This document shows, one piece after another, positions 17,161 to 26,694 of a DNA stretch of 64,000 nt; within the stretch, counting starts at the first letter, position 1; every line of letters starts with the position of its first letter. This stretch comes from Clostridia bacterium (lineage in GTDB: Bacteria > Bacillota > Clostridia > Oscillospirales > Acutalibacteraceae): contig JAGAOT010000026.1 in the NCBI GenBank assembly GCA_017623615.1, positions 38,650 through 102,649 of the forward strand. The letters run 5' to 3'. A model generated the notes under the pieces. The model was not told where the DNA came from. It was given only the letters and a program-made list of their open reading frames with translations, and made no database searches. The position numbers and the translations under genes were made by a program.

Positions 17161-17202
17161 GTACTATAAATATAAAATAGGGTAGTATCGGCAGGTGAAA
17201 GC

Positions 17203-18510
17203 ATGGCAGTTAAAATCAGCGGAATTGATGCGGGCAGCATCGCAGAGAAAAAGAAAATACAAGCGGGCGATGAGCTCATAAGCATCAACGGCAGCGAGAT
17301 TAACGATGTGCTCGATTACCGTTTTTATATCAACGACACAAAGCTTTTGCTTTCTCTCAAAACCGCCGCGGGCAAATCAAAGCTTGTTTTGATTCGCAAG
17401 GATGAGTTTGAAGATATCGGTCTTGAATTTGAAACATATCTTATGGACAAGCAGAGAAGCTGCAAAAACAAATGCATATTCTGCTTTATTGACCAGCTTC
17501 CCAAGGGTCTGCGCAAAAGCCTTTATTTCAAGGATGACGATTCGCGCCTTTCGTTCCTTTTCGGAAACTATATAACGCTCACAAACCTTACGTACAGCGA
17601 GGCGCAGAGAATAATAAAAATGCATATCAGCCCCGTCAACATTTCCGTTCAGACGATGAACCCCGAACTGCGTGTTAAAATGATGGCTAACCCCAAGGCG
17701 GGCGAATCGCTGAAATATATGTTTGAATTTGCAAAGGCGGGCATTGCGATAAACACCCAGCTTGTGCTTTGCCCGGGAATAAATGACGGCGCGGAGCTTG
17801 AACGCAGCCTTAATGAGCTCGGCAGTCTTTACCCTGCCGTTCAGAGCATAGCGGCTGTGCCTGTCGGTCTTTCGGACCACAGGCAGGGGCTTTATCCCCT
17901 TGAGCCTTACACAAAAGAAACCGCCCGCGAGGTTATCGGCGTAATCGACCGCTTCAATGAGAAATTCAAAAAGGAAAACGGTGCGGTTATCGCGTATGCC
18001 GCCGATGAATTCTATATAAAAGCCGAGCTTCCCATGCCCGATGCGGAATACTACAACGACTTTCCGCAGCTTGAAAACGGGGTCGGAATGTGGGCACTGC
18101 TCCAATCGGAGTTTGACAGCGCGCTTGCGGAATGCGAAATAAAGTCACTCAAGCGCAGGGCAACGATAGTAACGGGCAAGGCGGCATATCCGCTCATTTC
18201 AGCCCTTGCCGAAAAAGCGATGAAGAAAATCGCGGGTTTGGATATAAACGTTGTTGCGGCGGAGAATAAACTGCTCGGCAGCATGATAACCGTTTCAGGC
18301 TTGCTTTGCGGAGCGGATATAGCGGATGCCGTCAGCGGGGTTGACCTTGGCGAGGAGCTTATAATCCCGCCCAACTGCCTTCGAAGCGAGGGCGATATGT
18401 TCCTTGACGATATGACGGTTGAGGAGCTTTCGGACAGATTAAAAGTTAAAGTAACCCAAAACGGCAGCGGCGGTGAGGATTTGCTGTCTGCCATGTTAGG
18501 AGGAATATAA
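17203..18510 (+). CDS. DUF512 radical-SAM-like protein with N-terminal PDZ domain
   Basis: A 435-aa protein of a family found next to der in Firmicutes. Residues 1-65 form a PDZ domain (GSIAEKKKIQAGDELISING). CKNKCIFCFIDQLPKGLRKSL (about 87-107) has a CxxxCxxC cluster-binding motif, and a radical-SAM-like barrel follows; DUF512 occupies about 230-435. The biochemical activity is not established. AGGTGA precedes the ATG. The gene ends directly at the start of der, with der's ribosome site inside its last codons. Confidence 0.9.
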   Translation: MAVKISGIDAGSIAEKKKIQAGDELISINGSEINDVLDYRFYINDTKLLLSLKTAAGKSKLVLIRKDEFEDIGLEFETYLMDKQRSCKNKCIFCFIDQLPKGLRKSLYFKDDDSRLSFLFGNYITLTNLTYSEAQRIIKMHISPVNISVQTMNPELRVKMMANPKAGESLKYMFEFAKAGIAINTQLVLCPGINDGAELERSLNELGSLYPAVQSIAAVPVGLSDHRQGLYPLEPYTKETAREVIGVIDRFNEKFKKENGAVIAYAADEFYIKAELPMPDAEYYNDFPQLENGVGMWALLQSEFDSALAECEIKSLKRRATIVTGKAAYPLISALAEKAMKKIAGLDINVVAAENKLLGSMITVSGLLCGADIADAVSGVDLGEELIIPPNCLRSEGDMFLDDMTVEELSDRLKVKVTQNGSGGEDLLSAMLGGI

Positions 18511-19839
18511 ATGGCACGAAGTGTTGTTGCGATTGTCGGCAGACCCAATGTCGGCAAGTCTACGCTTTTCAATAAGCTTGTGGGTGCGCGCCTTTCAATA
18601 GTTGACGACACCCCCGGCGTTACAAGGGACAGAATATACGGCGAGTGCGAATGGCTTAACCGTCATTTTATGCTCATTGATACGGGCGGCATCGAGCCGT
18701 ATTCGGACGATATTATTCTTAAACAGATGAGGATGCAGGCAGAGCTTGCGATTGACAGCGCGGATGTAATAATTCTTGTAACTGATATCCGCTCGGGCGT
18801 TGTTGCAACCGACAGCGAGGTTGCCGCAATGCTCCAAAAGAGCGGAAAGCCTGTTATTCTCTGCGTTAACAAGGTGGATACTCCGGGTGAGCTCCCCCCC
18901 GATTTTTATGAATTCTACAACCTCGGTCTCGGCGACCCGATTCCCGTTTCTTCCGTTCACGGCATGGGTACGGGCGATTTGCTCGACGAGGTGCTCAAAT
19001 ATCTTCCCGAGGACGGCGAGGGTGAGAGTGAGGACGATGCAATAAAGGTTGCCGTTATCGGCAAGCCCAACGTGGGCAAATCCTCACTTGTCAATGCTGT
19101 ACTCGGTGAAAACAGAATGATTGTTTCCAACATTGCGGGCACAACGCGCGACGCAACCGATTCAATCGTTGAAAACAGCCACGGCAAATTCGTGTTTATC
19201 GACACGGCGGGTCTTCGCCGCAAAAGCCGCGTTTATGACCAGATAGAAAAATATTCGGTTATCCGCGCGAGAATGGCGGTTGAAAGGGCGCATGTGTGCG
19301 TTATTATGATTGATGCAACCGAGGGCTTTACGGAGCAGGATTCAAAGGTTGCGGGCATTGCTCACGAAATGGGCAAGGCATGCATTATTGCCGTTAACAA
19401 ATGGGATGCCGTTGAAAAAGACGGTAAAACAATGGACAGCATGAGAAAACAGCTTATGAAAGATTTTTCATTCATGTCATACGCTCCGATTATCTTTATT
19501 TCGGCAAAAGAAAATATCAGGCTTGACCGCTTGTTTGAGCTTATAAAATTTGTTGACACACAGAACGCGATGCGTATTTCAACGGGAAAGCTTAACGACG
19601 TTCTTGCCGATGCAACGGCGAGAGTTCAGCCCCCGACGGACAAGGGCAAGAGGCTTAAGATTTATTACATGACCCAGGCATCCACAAGACCGCCGACATT
19701 CGTCTGCTTTGTCAACAACGCGGAGCTTTTCCACTACAGCTATCAGCGTTATCTTGACAATCAGATAAGAGAGGTTTTCGGTCTTGAGGGCACACCCACA
19801 AGAATGGTAATCCGCGAAAGAGAGTCAAACAAAAAATGA
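18511..19839 (+). CDS. der: Ribosome-assembly GTPase Der (EngA)
   Basis: Double GTPase needed for 50S maturation. The first G domain starts with VGRPNVGKSTLFNKL (residues 8-20), DTGG and NKVD; the second has IGKPNVGKSSLVNAV (about 183), DTAGLRRK and NKWD. A C-terminal KH-like domain (about 350-442) follows. The 442-aa length is normal. The TGA stop overlaps the ruvC ATG by four bases, one of several ATGA junctions in this window which show that UGA is a stop here. Confidence 0.97.
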   Translation: MARSVVAIVGRPNVGKSTLFNKLVGARLSIVDDTPGVTRDRIYGECEWLNRHFMLIDTGGIEPYSDDIILKQMRMQAELAIDSADVIILVTDIRSGVVATDSEVAAMLQKSGKPVILCVNKVDTPGELPPDFYEFYNLGLGDPIPVSSVHGMGTGDLLDEVLKYLPEDGEGESEDDAIKVAVIGKPNVGKSSLVNAVLGENRMIVSNIAGTTRDATDSIVENSHGKFVFIDTAGLRRKSRVYDQIEKYSVIRARMAVERAHVCVIMIDATEGFTEQDSKVAGIAHEMGKACIIAVNKWDAVEKDGKTMDSMRKQLMKDFSFMSYAPIIFISAKENIRLDRLFELIKFVDTQNAMRISTGKLNDVLADATARVQPPTDKGKRLKIYYMTQASTRPPTFVCFVNNAELFHYSYQRYLDNQIREVFGLEGTPTRMVIRERESNKK

Positions 19840-20336
19840 TAGTTTTGGGAATTGACCCCGGCTATGCAATAGTCGGCTACGGCGTTGTTGAATATCACAA
19901 CAATCATTTTAACATGCTTGATTTCGGCGCGATAACCACCGAAGCGCACACGCCGTTTAACGAAAGGCTTGAAAGAATTTACAACTGCGCCTGCATGCTT
20001 ATCGACAGATATCATCCCGATGCGCTGGCAATAGAAAAGCTGTTTTTCAACACCAACCAGAAAACGGCGATTGACGTTGCGCAGGCAAGGGGAGTTCTTG
20101 TGCTTGCGGCACAGCAGGCAAAAATGCCGATTTTCGAATACACCCCACTTCAGGTCAAGCAGAGCGTTGTCGGATACGGCAGGGCGGAGAAGAAGCAGGT
20201 TCAGGATATGACACGGATTATGCTGGGTCTCGAAAAAATCCCCAAGCCCGATGATGCCGCCGATGCCCTTGCGATGGCGATATGCCATTGCCACAGCGCA
20301 GGGTCGTTGATTGGTTCACTTCGTTCACGGTTATAA
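19836..20336 (+). CDS. ruvC: Holliday junction resolvase RuvC
   Basis: Endonuclease that cuts Holliday junctions with RuvAB. Catalytic acids are in place: Asp7 (GIDPGYA), Glu67 (IEKLFF), and the Asp pair in KPDDAADALAMAICH (about 140 and 143). The 166-aa length is normal, but the last 13 residues (SAGSLIGSLRSRL) come from a stretch with the direct repeat GTTCAC-TTC-GTTCAC and may be a recently altered end. Clostridia often have RuvC with ruvAB in one operon, as here. Confidence 0.95.
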   Translation: MIVLGIDPGYAIVGYGVVEYHNNHFNMLDFGAITTEAHTPFNERLERIYNCACMLIDRYHPDALAIEKLFFNTNQKTAIDVAQARGVLVLAAQQAKMPIFEYTPLQVKQSVVGYGRAEKKQVQDMTRIMLGLEKIPKPDDAADALAMAICHCHSAGSLIGSLRSRL

Positions 20337-20358
20337 TAATCCAAATTCGGCAGGGAAG

Positions 20359-20378
20359 GGAACGGTCTTGACCGTTCC
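20359..20378. repeat. Palindromic unit between ruvC and ruvA
   Basis: GGAACGGTC (20359-20367) and GACCGTTCC (20370-20378), a perfect 9-bp inverted repeat around TT, in the 60-base gap of an otherwise tight operon. GGGA before the arm makes it resemble the other dispersed units; there is no T run, so it is not a terminator. Confidence 0.55.
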
Positions 20379-20396
20379 GAGAAAAGGAGCAAACCT

Positions 20397-21005
20397 ATGT
20401 TCTACAGTTTAACCGGAAAAATAGTTTATGCAGATGAATCCAGCGTTGCGCTTGATTGCGGCGGCGTTGCGTTCCGTCTTTTCACAACTTTAAACACGCT
20501 TAAAAAATGCGCCGATATCGGTCAGACCCAAACCCTTTTCACTCACCTTAACGTGCGTGAGGATGCGCTTGACCTTTTCGGCTTTGCCGATAAAAATGAG
20601 CTGGACTGCTTCAAGATGCTCACGGGTGTTACGGGTGTGGGACCCAAGGCGGGTCTTGCGATTCTTTCTCAGCTTACTCCCGACATGCTCGCAGTCAGCG
20701 TTGCGGGCGGCGATGTTAAGGCGATAACCGCCGCGCAGGGAGTCGGACCCAAGCTTGCGCAAAGAATAGTTCTGGAGCTTAAAGGCAAGCTTGACATATT
20801 TGCTTCAACAAGCGAAACTATGGGCAACATTGCCGCGGCGCAGAAAGCAACAATAAGCTACGCGGGCGAGGATGCCGTGAATGCGCTTGTCATGCTCGGC
20901 TATTCGCGCTCCGAGGCAAGCATAGCCGTCGGCAAGCTGGACGGTAACCTTTCAACCGAAGAAATGATAAAGCAGGCTCTCAAACAGCTTGCAAAAAATC
21001 TTTAA
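20397..21005 (+). CDS. ruvA: Holliday junction branch migration protein RuvA
   Basis: Tetrameric DNA-binding protein that holds the junction and loads RuvB. The OB fold (about 1-62, with FTHLNVREDALDLFGF) is followed by two helix-hairpin-helix motifs (LTGVTGVGPKAGLAIL and AAQGVGPKLAQRIVLELK) and the C-terminal RuvB-binding domain III (about 152-202). The length (202 aa) is usual. ruvB begins 15 bases downstream. Confidence 0.97.
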   Translation: MFYSLTGKIVYADESSVALDCGGVAFRLFTTLNTLKKCADIGQTQTLFTHLNVREDALDLFGFADKNELDCFKMLTGVTGVGPKAGLAILSQLTPDMLAVSVAGGDVKAITAAQGVGPKLAQRIVLELKGKLDIFASTSETMGNIAAAQKATISYAGEDAVNALVMLGYSRSEASIAVGKLDGNLSTEEMIKQALKQLAKNL

Positions 21006-21020
21006 TGCGGGAGGATATAT

Positions 21021-22052
21021 ATGGATTTTGATTTTGAAAACAGAATTGTCGCTCCCGAGTTTTCCTCGGCGGAGGATAATGACATAGAGCTTTCTCTTCG
21101 CCCCAAAGTCCTCGGCGAATATATCGGTCAGGACAAGGTAAAGGAAAACCTTTCAATTTATATCGAAGCTGCCCGTCAAAGAGGTGAGCCGCTTGACCAT
21201 GTTTTGCTCTACGGACCTCCGGGTCTGGGCAAAACAACGCTTGCGGGTATCATTGCCAATGAAATGGGCGTTAATTTCAGAGTAACCAGCGGACCCGCCA
21301 TTGAAAAACCGGGCGATTTGGCGGCTCTTTTAACAAATCTCAACGAGGGTGACGTGCTCTTTATCGACGAAATCCACCGCCTTTCAAGAGCGGTTGAAGA
21401 GGTGCTTTACCCCGCAATGGAGGATAACGTGCTCGATATCATCATCGGCAAGGGTCCGTCCGCGCGTTCAATCCGCTTGGATTTGCACAAGTTTACGCTT
21501 GTCGGCGCAACAACAAGGGCGGGGCAGCTCAGTGCACCTCTGCGTGACCGTTTCGGGGTTATTCTCCGCTTGGAGCTTTATACCCCCGAGCAGCTTTCAC
21601 AGATTGTTACCCGCAGTGCGGGCATTCTTGATATCGATATTGACCCAAAAGGCTCAATGGAAATTGCTTCGCGTTCACGCGGCACACCGCGAATCGCAAA
21701 CCGCCTGCTTAAAAGAGCGCGCGATTTTGCGCAGGTTATGTGCGAGGGAAGCATCACCAAAGAGGCTTCATCGCTTGCGCTTGACCGCATGGAGATTGAT
21801 GAACTCGGTCTTGACTCAATCGACAGGCTGATACTTACAACAATGATAAAGAATTATAACGGCGGTCCCGTCGGGCTTGAAACCATTGCGGCGGCTATCG
21901 GCGAGGAAGCTGTGACAATAGAGGACGTTTACGAGCCTTATCTTATGCAGGTCGGCTTTCTGAGTCGTACACCGAGGGGCAGAATGGTCACCCCTGCGGG
22001 CTATGCACACCTCGGCATTGCAATGCCGGGACAACAACGATTGGATGTGTAA
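21021..22052 (+). CDS. ruvB: Holliday junction helicase RuvB
   Basis: AAA+ motor for branch migration. FAYI-like head [20 protein letters not shown], Walker [12 protein letters not shown] (about 62-71), Walker [12 protein letters not shown], sensor [18 protein letters not shown] and the winged-helix DNA-binding end ([16 protein letters not shown]) all appear. The 343-aa length is normal. The methyltransferase gene follows after three bases. Confidence 0.98.
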   Translation: MDFDFENRIVAPEFSSAEDNDIELSLRPKVLGEYIGQDKVKENLSIYIEAARQRGEPLDHVLLYGPPGLGKTTLAGIIANEMGVNFRVTSGPAIEKPGDLAALLTNLNEGDVLFIDEIHRLSRAVEEVLYPAMEDNVLDIIIGKGPSARSIRLDLHKFTLVGATTRAGQLSAPLRDRFGVILRLELYTPEQLSQIVTRSAGILDIDIDPKGSMEIASRSRGTPRIANRLLKRARDFAQVMCEGSITKEASSLALDRMEIDELGLDSIDRLILTTMIKNYNGGPVGLETIAAAIGEEAVTIEDVYEPYLMQVGFLSRTPRGRMVTPAGYAHLGIAMPGQQRLDV

Positions 22053-22055
22053 TTT

Positions 22056-22934
22056 ATGAGAAAAGCAGATAATTGGGTTGATTATGAGCTTATCGACTGC
22101 TCCGACGGCGAGCGCTTGGAGCGTTGGGGCGATATAATTCTTGTGCGCCCCGACCCGCAGGTTATTTGGAAAACTCCGAAGGAAAACCCGCTTTGGTTTA
22201 ATCCCCATGCAATATATACCCGTTCCAACACGGGCGGCGGAAGCTGGAGAGTTTGCAAAAAAATGCCCGATGTGTGGCAGATAGGTCTTGATGACCTTCG
22301 CTTCAACATCAAAACCATGGGCTTTAAGCACACGGGTCTTTTCCCCGAGCAGGCAGTCAACTGGAAAATGACCGCCGATATTATCAAAAATGCAGGCAGA
22401 CCCGTCAAGGTGCTCAACCTTTTTGCCTATACGGGCGGTGCAACCGTTGCCGCTCTTAATGCGGGTGCAAGCGTTGCGCATGTTGACGCATCAAAGGGCA
22501 TGACCCTTTGGGCAAAGGAAAACGCCGCGGCAAGCCGCCTTTCCGATGCTCCCGTGCGCTGGCTTGTTGATGACTGCATAAAATTTGTTCAGCGCGAAAT
22601 TCGCAGAGGAAATAAATATGACATAATAATCATGGACCCGCCATCATACGGCAGAGGCCCCGGCGGCGAGGTCTGGAAGCTTGAAAACGAGGTTTACGGC
22701 TTTGTGGAGCTTTGCTCACAGCTTCTCTATGAGGATTCTCTCATGGTTTTGATTAATTCCTACACAACGGGTCTTTCGCCCAGCGTTATGGAATATATTC
22801 TCGGTGAAACCGTTCAAAAGCAGTTCGGCGGCACAACAACGAGCGATGAAATCGGAATCCCCGTTTCGTCAAAGCCGGGCAGAGTTCTTCCCTGCGGCGC
22901 AAGCGCGATATGGAAAGGAAAGGGAGTTAAATAA
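22056..22934 (+). CDS. Class I SAM methyltransferase, RlmI-like
   Basis: A 292-aa methyltransferase of the COG1092 group, which modifies 23S rRNA cytosines. SAM-binding motif LNLFAYTGGATVAALNAGA (about 122-140), acidic motif AHVDASKGMTLWAKENA, and catalytic-type DPPSYGRGPGGEVW (about 202-215). The N-terminal PUA domain of E. coli RlmI is absent, so the target could differ. It is closely linked to ruvB and probably cotranscribed. Confidence 0.88.
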   Translation: MRKADNWVDYELIDCSDGERLERWGDIILVRPDPQVIWKTPKENPLWFNPHAIYTRSNTGGGSWRVCKKMPDVWQIGLDDLRFNIKTMGFKHTGLFPEQAVNWKMTADIIKNAGRPVKVLNLFAYTGGATVAALNAGASVAHVDASKGMTLWAKENAAASRLSDAPVRWLVDDCIKFVQREIRRGNKYDIIIMDPPSYGRGPGGEVWKLENEVYGFVELCSQLLYEDSLMVLINSYTTGLSPSVMEYILGETVQKQFGGTTTSDEIGIPVSSKPGRVLPCGASAIWKGKGVK

Positions 22935-22940
22935 TTATTT

Positions 22941-22965
22941 GTAGGGGTCGGCGTCCCGACGACCC
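22941..22965 (+). repeat. GTAGGGG-capped palindromic unit
   Basis: GTAGGGG (22941-22947) runs into a GTCGG...CCGAC palindrome with an outer GG/CC pair. It lies in the 75-base gap before the zinc-ribbon gene and is the same design as 995-1020. Confidence 0.6.
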
Positions 22966-23009
22966 GTCGCGCCGTCAGGTGCGTTAAACAGTGAAAGGGG
23001 AGTTAAGAG

Positions 23010-23390
23010 ATGAAAAGTATTAAACCCGGCAGAGGTCCGTCGTTTATGGGCGGAGTTATGGCAGTCGCAGGAGCACTTTTCGGCGTGCTCTGGACTGTTA
23101 TGGCAATCGCCGGCGGTGCGTGGTTTATGGCTCCGTTCGGATTGATATTTATAGGCATTGCTGTTTTTAACGCAATTTACAACTTCAAAAACGCTACGGG
23201 CAAAAACCGCTATTCCGAATATGACATAACGGATGAAAATGAAGAGCCAGACCCGTGGGATGAGCGTTTCGGAGAAAAAAGGAACGAGCTTGTTCGGGAT
23301 AACTCTAAGGGTAAATATTGCCCCTACTGCGGAGCAAAGGCGGAAAGCGATTTCAAATATTGTGCGGATTGCGGCAGAGAATTGCCGTGA
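23010..23390 (+). CDS. Two-helix membrane protein with C-terminal zinc ribbon
   Basis: A 126-aa protein with two helices (about 11-32 and 37-56), an acidic linker (DITDENEEPDPWDERFGE) and a terminal zinc ribbon, YCPYCGAKAESDFKYCADCGREL. The ribbon should face the cytoplasm. Function unknown; ribbon plus hydrophobic hairpin proteins are common in Clostridia. AAAGGGGAG precedes the ATG. Confidence 0.75.
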   Translation: MKSIKPGRGPSFMGGVMAVAGALFGVLWTVMAIAGGAWFMAPFGLIFIGIAVFNAIYNFKNATGKNRYSEYDITDENEEPDPWDERFGEKRNELVRDNSKGKYCPYCGAKAESDFKYCADCGRELP

Positions 23391-23418
23391 TAAATAAATT
23401 TTAGGATTTGTATTATTT

Positions 23419-24267
23419 ATGAGCGAAAAAATTATTGAATTTGAAAATGTGACGTTTGCTTACGAAACGGAGGAAGAAGATGCCCCCGTGCAGTTTCCTG
23501 CTCTCACGGACGTAAGCCTTACGATAAATAAGGGTGAATTTGTCGCCGTGCTCGGTCACAACGGCTCGGGCAAAAGCACCCTTGCAAAGCTGTGCAACGC
23601 TATCCTTGAGCCGACAAAGGGCAAAGTGACGGTTAAAGGCATCGTGCCCGACACCGAGGAAAAGGCGGACGAGGTGCGCCGCATAGTGGGCATGGTTTTT
23701 CAGAATCCCGACAATCAGATTGTTGCAACCATTGTTGAGGATGACGTTGCGTTCGGTCCCGAAAATCTCGGCATTGAGCCCGCCCAAATCCGCAAAAGGG
23801 TTGACGATGCGCTCAAATCCGTTAACATGTATGAGTTCCGCCACAGAGAGCCTCACAAGCTTTCGGGCGGTCAGAAGCAGCGCGTTGCCATTGCGGGCGT
23901 TATCGCCATGCAGACCGAGTGCATCGTGCTTGACGAGCCGACTGCAATGCTTGACCCCAAGGGCAGAGAAGAGGTCATGCAAACCGTTAAACGCCTTAAC
24001 AAAGAAATGGGCATAACGGTTGTGCTTGTTACCCACTTTATGGACGAAGCCGTGCAGGCGGACAGAGTTGTGGTTGTTGACGGCGGCAGAATTGTTATGA
24101 ACGGCAAGCCGAGAGAGATTTTTTCAAATGTTGAAAAACTGCGTTCATTCGGTCTTGATGTTCCGCAGTCAACTGAGCTTTGTCATGTTCTCGGAATAAA
24201 AGAGGGCGTTCTTGACGTTGACGAATGCGTTGACGAAATTGCCCGTCTTGCGGGAGGTGCCTTATGA
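23419..24267 (+). CDS. ecfA1: ECF transporter ATPase EcfA1
   Basis: One of two ATPases of the group II energy-coupling-factor module for vitamin and metal uptake. Walker [10 protein letters not shown] (46-54), Q-loop [26 protein letters not shown], signature LSGGQKQR, Walker [14 protein letters not shown] and the H-loop VTHFMDEAV are present. The ribosome site is weak (AGG at about 13 bases). Its TGA stop overlaps ecfA2 by four bases. No substrate-binding S component is encoded nearby, so the module is presumably shared. Confidence 0.96.
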   Translation: MSEKIIEFENVTFAYETEEEDAPVQFPALTDVSLTINKGEFVAVLGHNGSGKSTLAKLCNAILEPTKGKVTVKGIVPDTEEKADEVRRIVGMVFQNPDNQIVATIVEDDVAFGPENLGIEPAQIRKRVDDALKSVNMYEFRHREPHKLSGGQKQRVAIAGVIAMQTECIVLDEPTAMLDPKGREEVMQTVKRLNKEMGITVVLVTHFMDEAVQADRVVVVDGGRIVMNGKPREIFSNVEKLRSFGLDVPQSTELCHVLGIKEGVLDVDECVDEIARLAGGAL

Positions 24268-25130
24268 GTTACACAATAGAAACAATAGGTCTTACCCATT
24301 ATTATTCCAAGGGCACCGTGCAGCAGGTTGCGGCAATAAATGATGTCAATTTAAAAATAGAAAAAGGCGAGCTTGTGGGAATTATCGGTCACACGGGCTC
24401 CGGCAAAAGCACGCTTATCTCGCATTTTAACGGTCTTTTAAAGCCGGACAGCGGTAAGGTGCTTGTTGACGGAGTTGATATCTGGAAAGATAAAGAAACG
24501 CTGAAAAAATCCCGCTTCAAGGTTGGCCTTTGCTTCCAATACCCCGAATATCAGCTCTTTGAAGAAACTGTTTATAAAGACATTGCTTTCGGTCCGAAAA
24601 ACATGAAGCTTTCGGAGGCTGAAATCAAAGAAAGAGTGATGCGCGCCGCGGCGTTTACGGGCGTTAAGGCGGAGCATCTCGGCAAATCGCCGTTTGACCT
24701 TTCGGGCGGCGAAAAAAGGCGCGTTGCCATTGCGGGCGTTATGTCAATGGAGCCCGAGGTGCTTATTTTTGACGAGCCTGCGGCGGGTCTTGACCCCCGC
24801 GGCAGAAATGCGCTGATAAATCTTATTAAAGATTACAGAAAACAGACGGGCAGCACAGTCATCATCGTTTCCCACAGCATGGAGGATATCGCCGAAATGG
24901 CGGACAGAGTTATTGTTATGAACAACTCCTCCGTTGCCATGCAGGGAAGTGTTGACGAGGTCTATTCACGCGGCGACGAGCTTCGCGCAATGGGTCTTAA
25001 TGTGCCCGAAATAACAGAGATTTTTGCAAAGCTCCGCGCAAAGGGGCTTGATGTGCCCCAAAATGTTTATACAGTTGAGCAGGGTGCGGCGATTCTCCGC
25101 AAGCTTTTGGAGAGGGGGAGCGCAAAATGA
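24264..25130 (+). CDS. ecfA2: ECF transporter ATPase EcfA2
   Basis: Second ATPase of the ECF module, forming a heterodimer with EcfA1. The tell-tale EcfA2 start is [20 protein letters not shown]. Walker [11 protein letters not shown]-loop [23 protein letters not shown], signature LSGGEKRR and Walker [14 protein letters not shown] follow. The length is 288 aa. It overlaps both neighbours by four bases (ATGA), so translation is coupled along the operon. Confidence 0.96.
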   Translation: MSYTIETIGLTHYYSKGTVQQVAAINDVNLKIEKGELVGIIGHTGSGKSTLISHFNGLLKPDSGKVLVDGVDIWKDKETLKKSRFKVGLCFQYPEYQLFEETVYKDIAFGPKNMKLSEAEIKERVMRAAAFTGVKAEHLGKSPFDLSGGEKRRVAIAGVMSMEPEVLIFDEPAAGLDPRGRNALINLIKDYRKQTGSTVIIVSHSMEDIAEMADRVIVMNNSSVAMQGSVDEVYSRGDELRAMGLNVPEITEIFAKLRAKGLDVPQNVYTVEQGAAILRKLLERGSAK

Positions 25131-25942
25131 TAAGAGATATAACCATAGGGCAGTATTACCCCGGCAAATCCGTTCTTCACAGCCTTGACCCGCGCGTTAA
25201 GCTTATAGTCACATTCTGGCTTATCGTTGTTATTTTTCTTTGCAAAAGCTTCTTTTCTCTCGGTTTAATCGCGCTGACAGCGGTTGCGGCGGCTGCACTT
25301 TCGAGAGTGCCCGCAAAAATGATATTAAAGAGCTTAAAGCCCATTGTTATCATTTTGATTTTTACTGCAATACTCAATATTTTCTATACTCAAGGCGGCG
25401 AAACCTATTTTTCATGGTGGAAGATTGAGATAACCGAAAAGGGCGTTAACACGGCAATTTTCACCATGATAAGAATAGTCAGCCTTGTTGTTATCAGCTC
25501 GTTGCTGACCTATACAACAACCCCCACAATGCTCACCGATGCGCTTGAAAGAATTCTTTCTCCGCTCAAGGTGTTCAAAATAAAAGTTCATACCCTTGCG
25601 ATGATGATGACCCTTGCGCTCCGTTTTATCCCCACTCTTATTGAGGAGATTGACAGAATTATGAACGCGCAAAAGGCAAGGGGTGCGGATTTGGAAACGG
25701 GCGGACTTGTCGAAAGAGCAAAGGCGCTTGTGCCAATCTTCATTCCGCTCATGGTTTCGGCATTCAGAAGGGCGTATGAGCTTGCGTTTGCGATGACCTG
25801 CCGCTGTTATACGGGCGGCGAGGGCAGAACAAGAATGAAGCAGATGAAAATTGCGTTGAGAGATATAATTGCAATTATCTTCTGCGCCGCAATTACTGCG
25901 GGTGTTATAGTCCTCAACCATTTTTTTGATGCGGTGATTTAA
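25127..25942 (+). CDS. ecfT: ECF transporter transmembrane subunit EcfT
   Basis: Membrane coupling subunit of 271 aa, five to six helices. It begins with GQYYPGKSVLHSLDPRVKL, the family start, and has the coupling-helix ARG motifs (MNAQKARGADLETGGL and RAYELAFAMTCRCY) by which it touches the ATPases. It overlaps ecfA2 by four bases and truA by one base. Confidence 0.96.
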   Translation: MIRDITIGQYYPGKSVLHSLDPRVKLIVTFWLIVVIFLCKSFFSLGLIALTAVAAAALSRVPAKMILKSLKPIVIILIFTAILNIFYTQGGETYFSWWKIEITEKGVNTAIFTMIRIVSLVVISSLLTYTTTPTMLTDALERILSPLKVFKIKVHTLAMMMTLALRFIPTLIEEIDRIMNAQKARGADLETGGLVERAKALVPIFIPLMVSAFRRAYELAFAMTCRCYTGGEGRTRMKQMKIALRDIIAIIFCAAITAGVIVLNHFFDAVI

Positions 25943-26676
25943 TGCGAAACTTACTTTTGACAATTTCATTTGACGGCTCGGCTTATCACGGTTGGCAGGT
26001 GCAGGAAAACGCCGTCACCGTTCAGCAGACCTTGCAGGATGCTTTGCAGCATATCTGTCAAAGGCGCGACAACATTGTCGGCTGTTCAAGAACGGATGCG
26101 GGAGTGCATGCAAACATGTATTGCTGCAACATCCGCACGGAAAGCACGATTGACTGCCAAAAGCTTGTCGGCGCACTCAATGCCGTTTTGCCGCGTGATA
26201 TTGCCGCGGTTAACTGCCGCGAGGTGGATTTTGATTTCCACGCAAGGTATGACTGCAAATCAAAGGAATATATTTATAAAATATGGAATTCACCCAATAA
26301 AAACCCGTTTCTTTATAACTATTCGCTACATTATAAATATCCGCTTGACGAAAAATTTCTTTCCGAGCAGGCAAAGGCGTTTATCGGAACTCATAAGTTC
26401 GATTCTTTTTGCGCCGCGGGCAGCAGCGTTGCGGATACCGAAAGAACGGTTATGAATGCCGCCGTTGAGCGCGACGGAGATATGGTTATTTTCAGAGTTG
26501 AGGCAAACGGATTTTTATATAACATGGTGCGTATCATGACGGGCACTCTGATTGATATTTCAAGGGGTAAAATCCCCGAAAACTCGATTGATAAAATTAT
26601 TTTGGCTCAAAACCGTTTTGCCGCGGGTCACACAGCCCCTGCACACGGTCTTTACCTTAATAAGATATACTATTAA
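25942..26676 (+). CDS. truA: tRNA pseudouridine(38-40) synthase TruA
   Basis: Forms pseudouridine at positions 38-40 in the anticodon arm. Catalytic Asp52 lies in GCSRTDAGVHA; FHARYDCKSKEYIYKIWN and NGFLYNMVRIMTGTLI are further family blocks. The length (244 aa) is normal. The ATG shares its A with the ecfT stop, the arrangement seen in many Firmicutes (ecfA1-ecfA2-ecfT-truA). Confidence 0.97.
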   Translation: MRNLLLTISFDGSAYHGWQVQENAVTVQQTLQDALQHICQRRDNIVGCSRTDAGVHANMYCCNIRTESTIDCQKLVGALNAVLPRDIAAVNCREVDFDFHARYDCKSKEYIYKIWNSPNKNPFLYNYSLHYKYPLDEKFLSEQAKAFIGTHKFDSFCAAGSSVADTERTVMNAAVERDGDMVIFRVEANGFLYNMVRIMTGTLIDISRGKIPENSIDKIILAQNRFAAGHTAPAHGLYLNKIYY

Positions 26677-26694
26677 TATTACGGGGGAGCTGAT

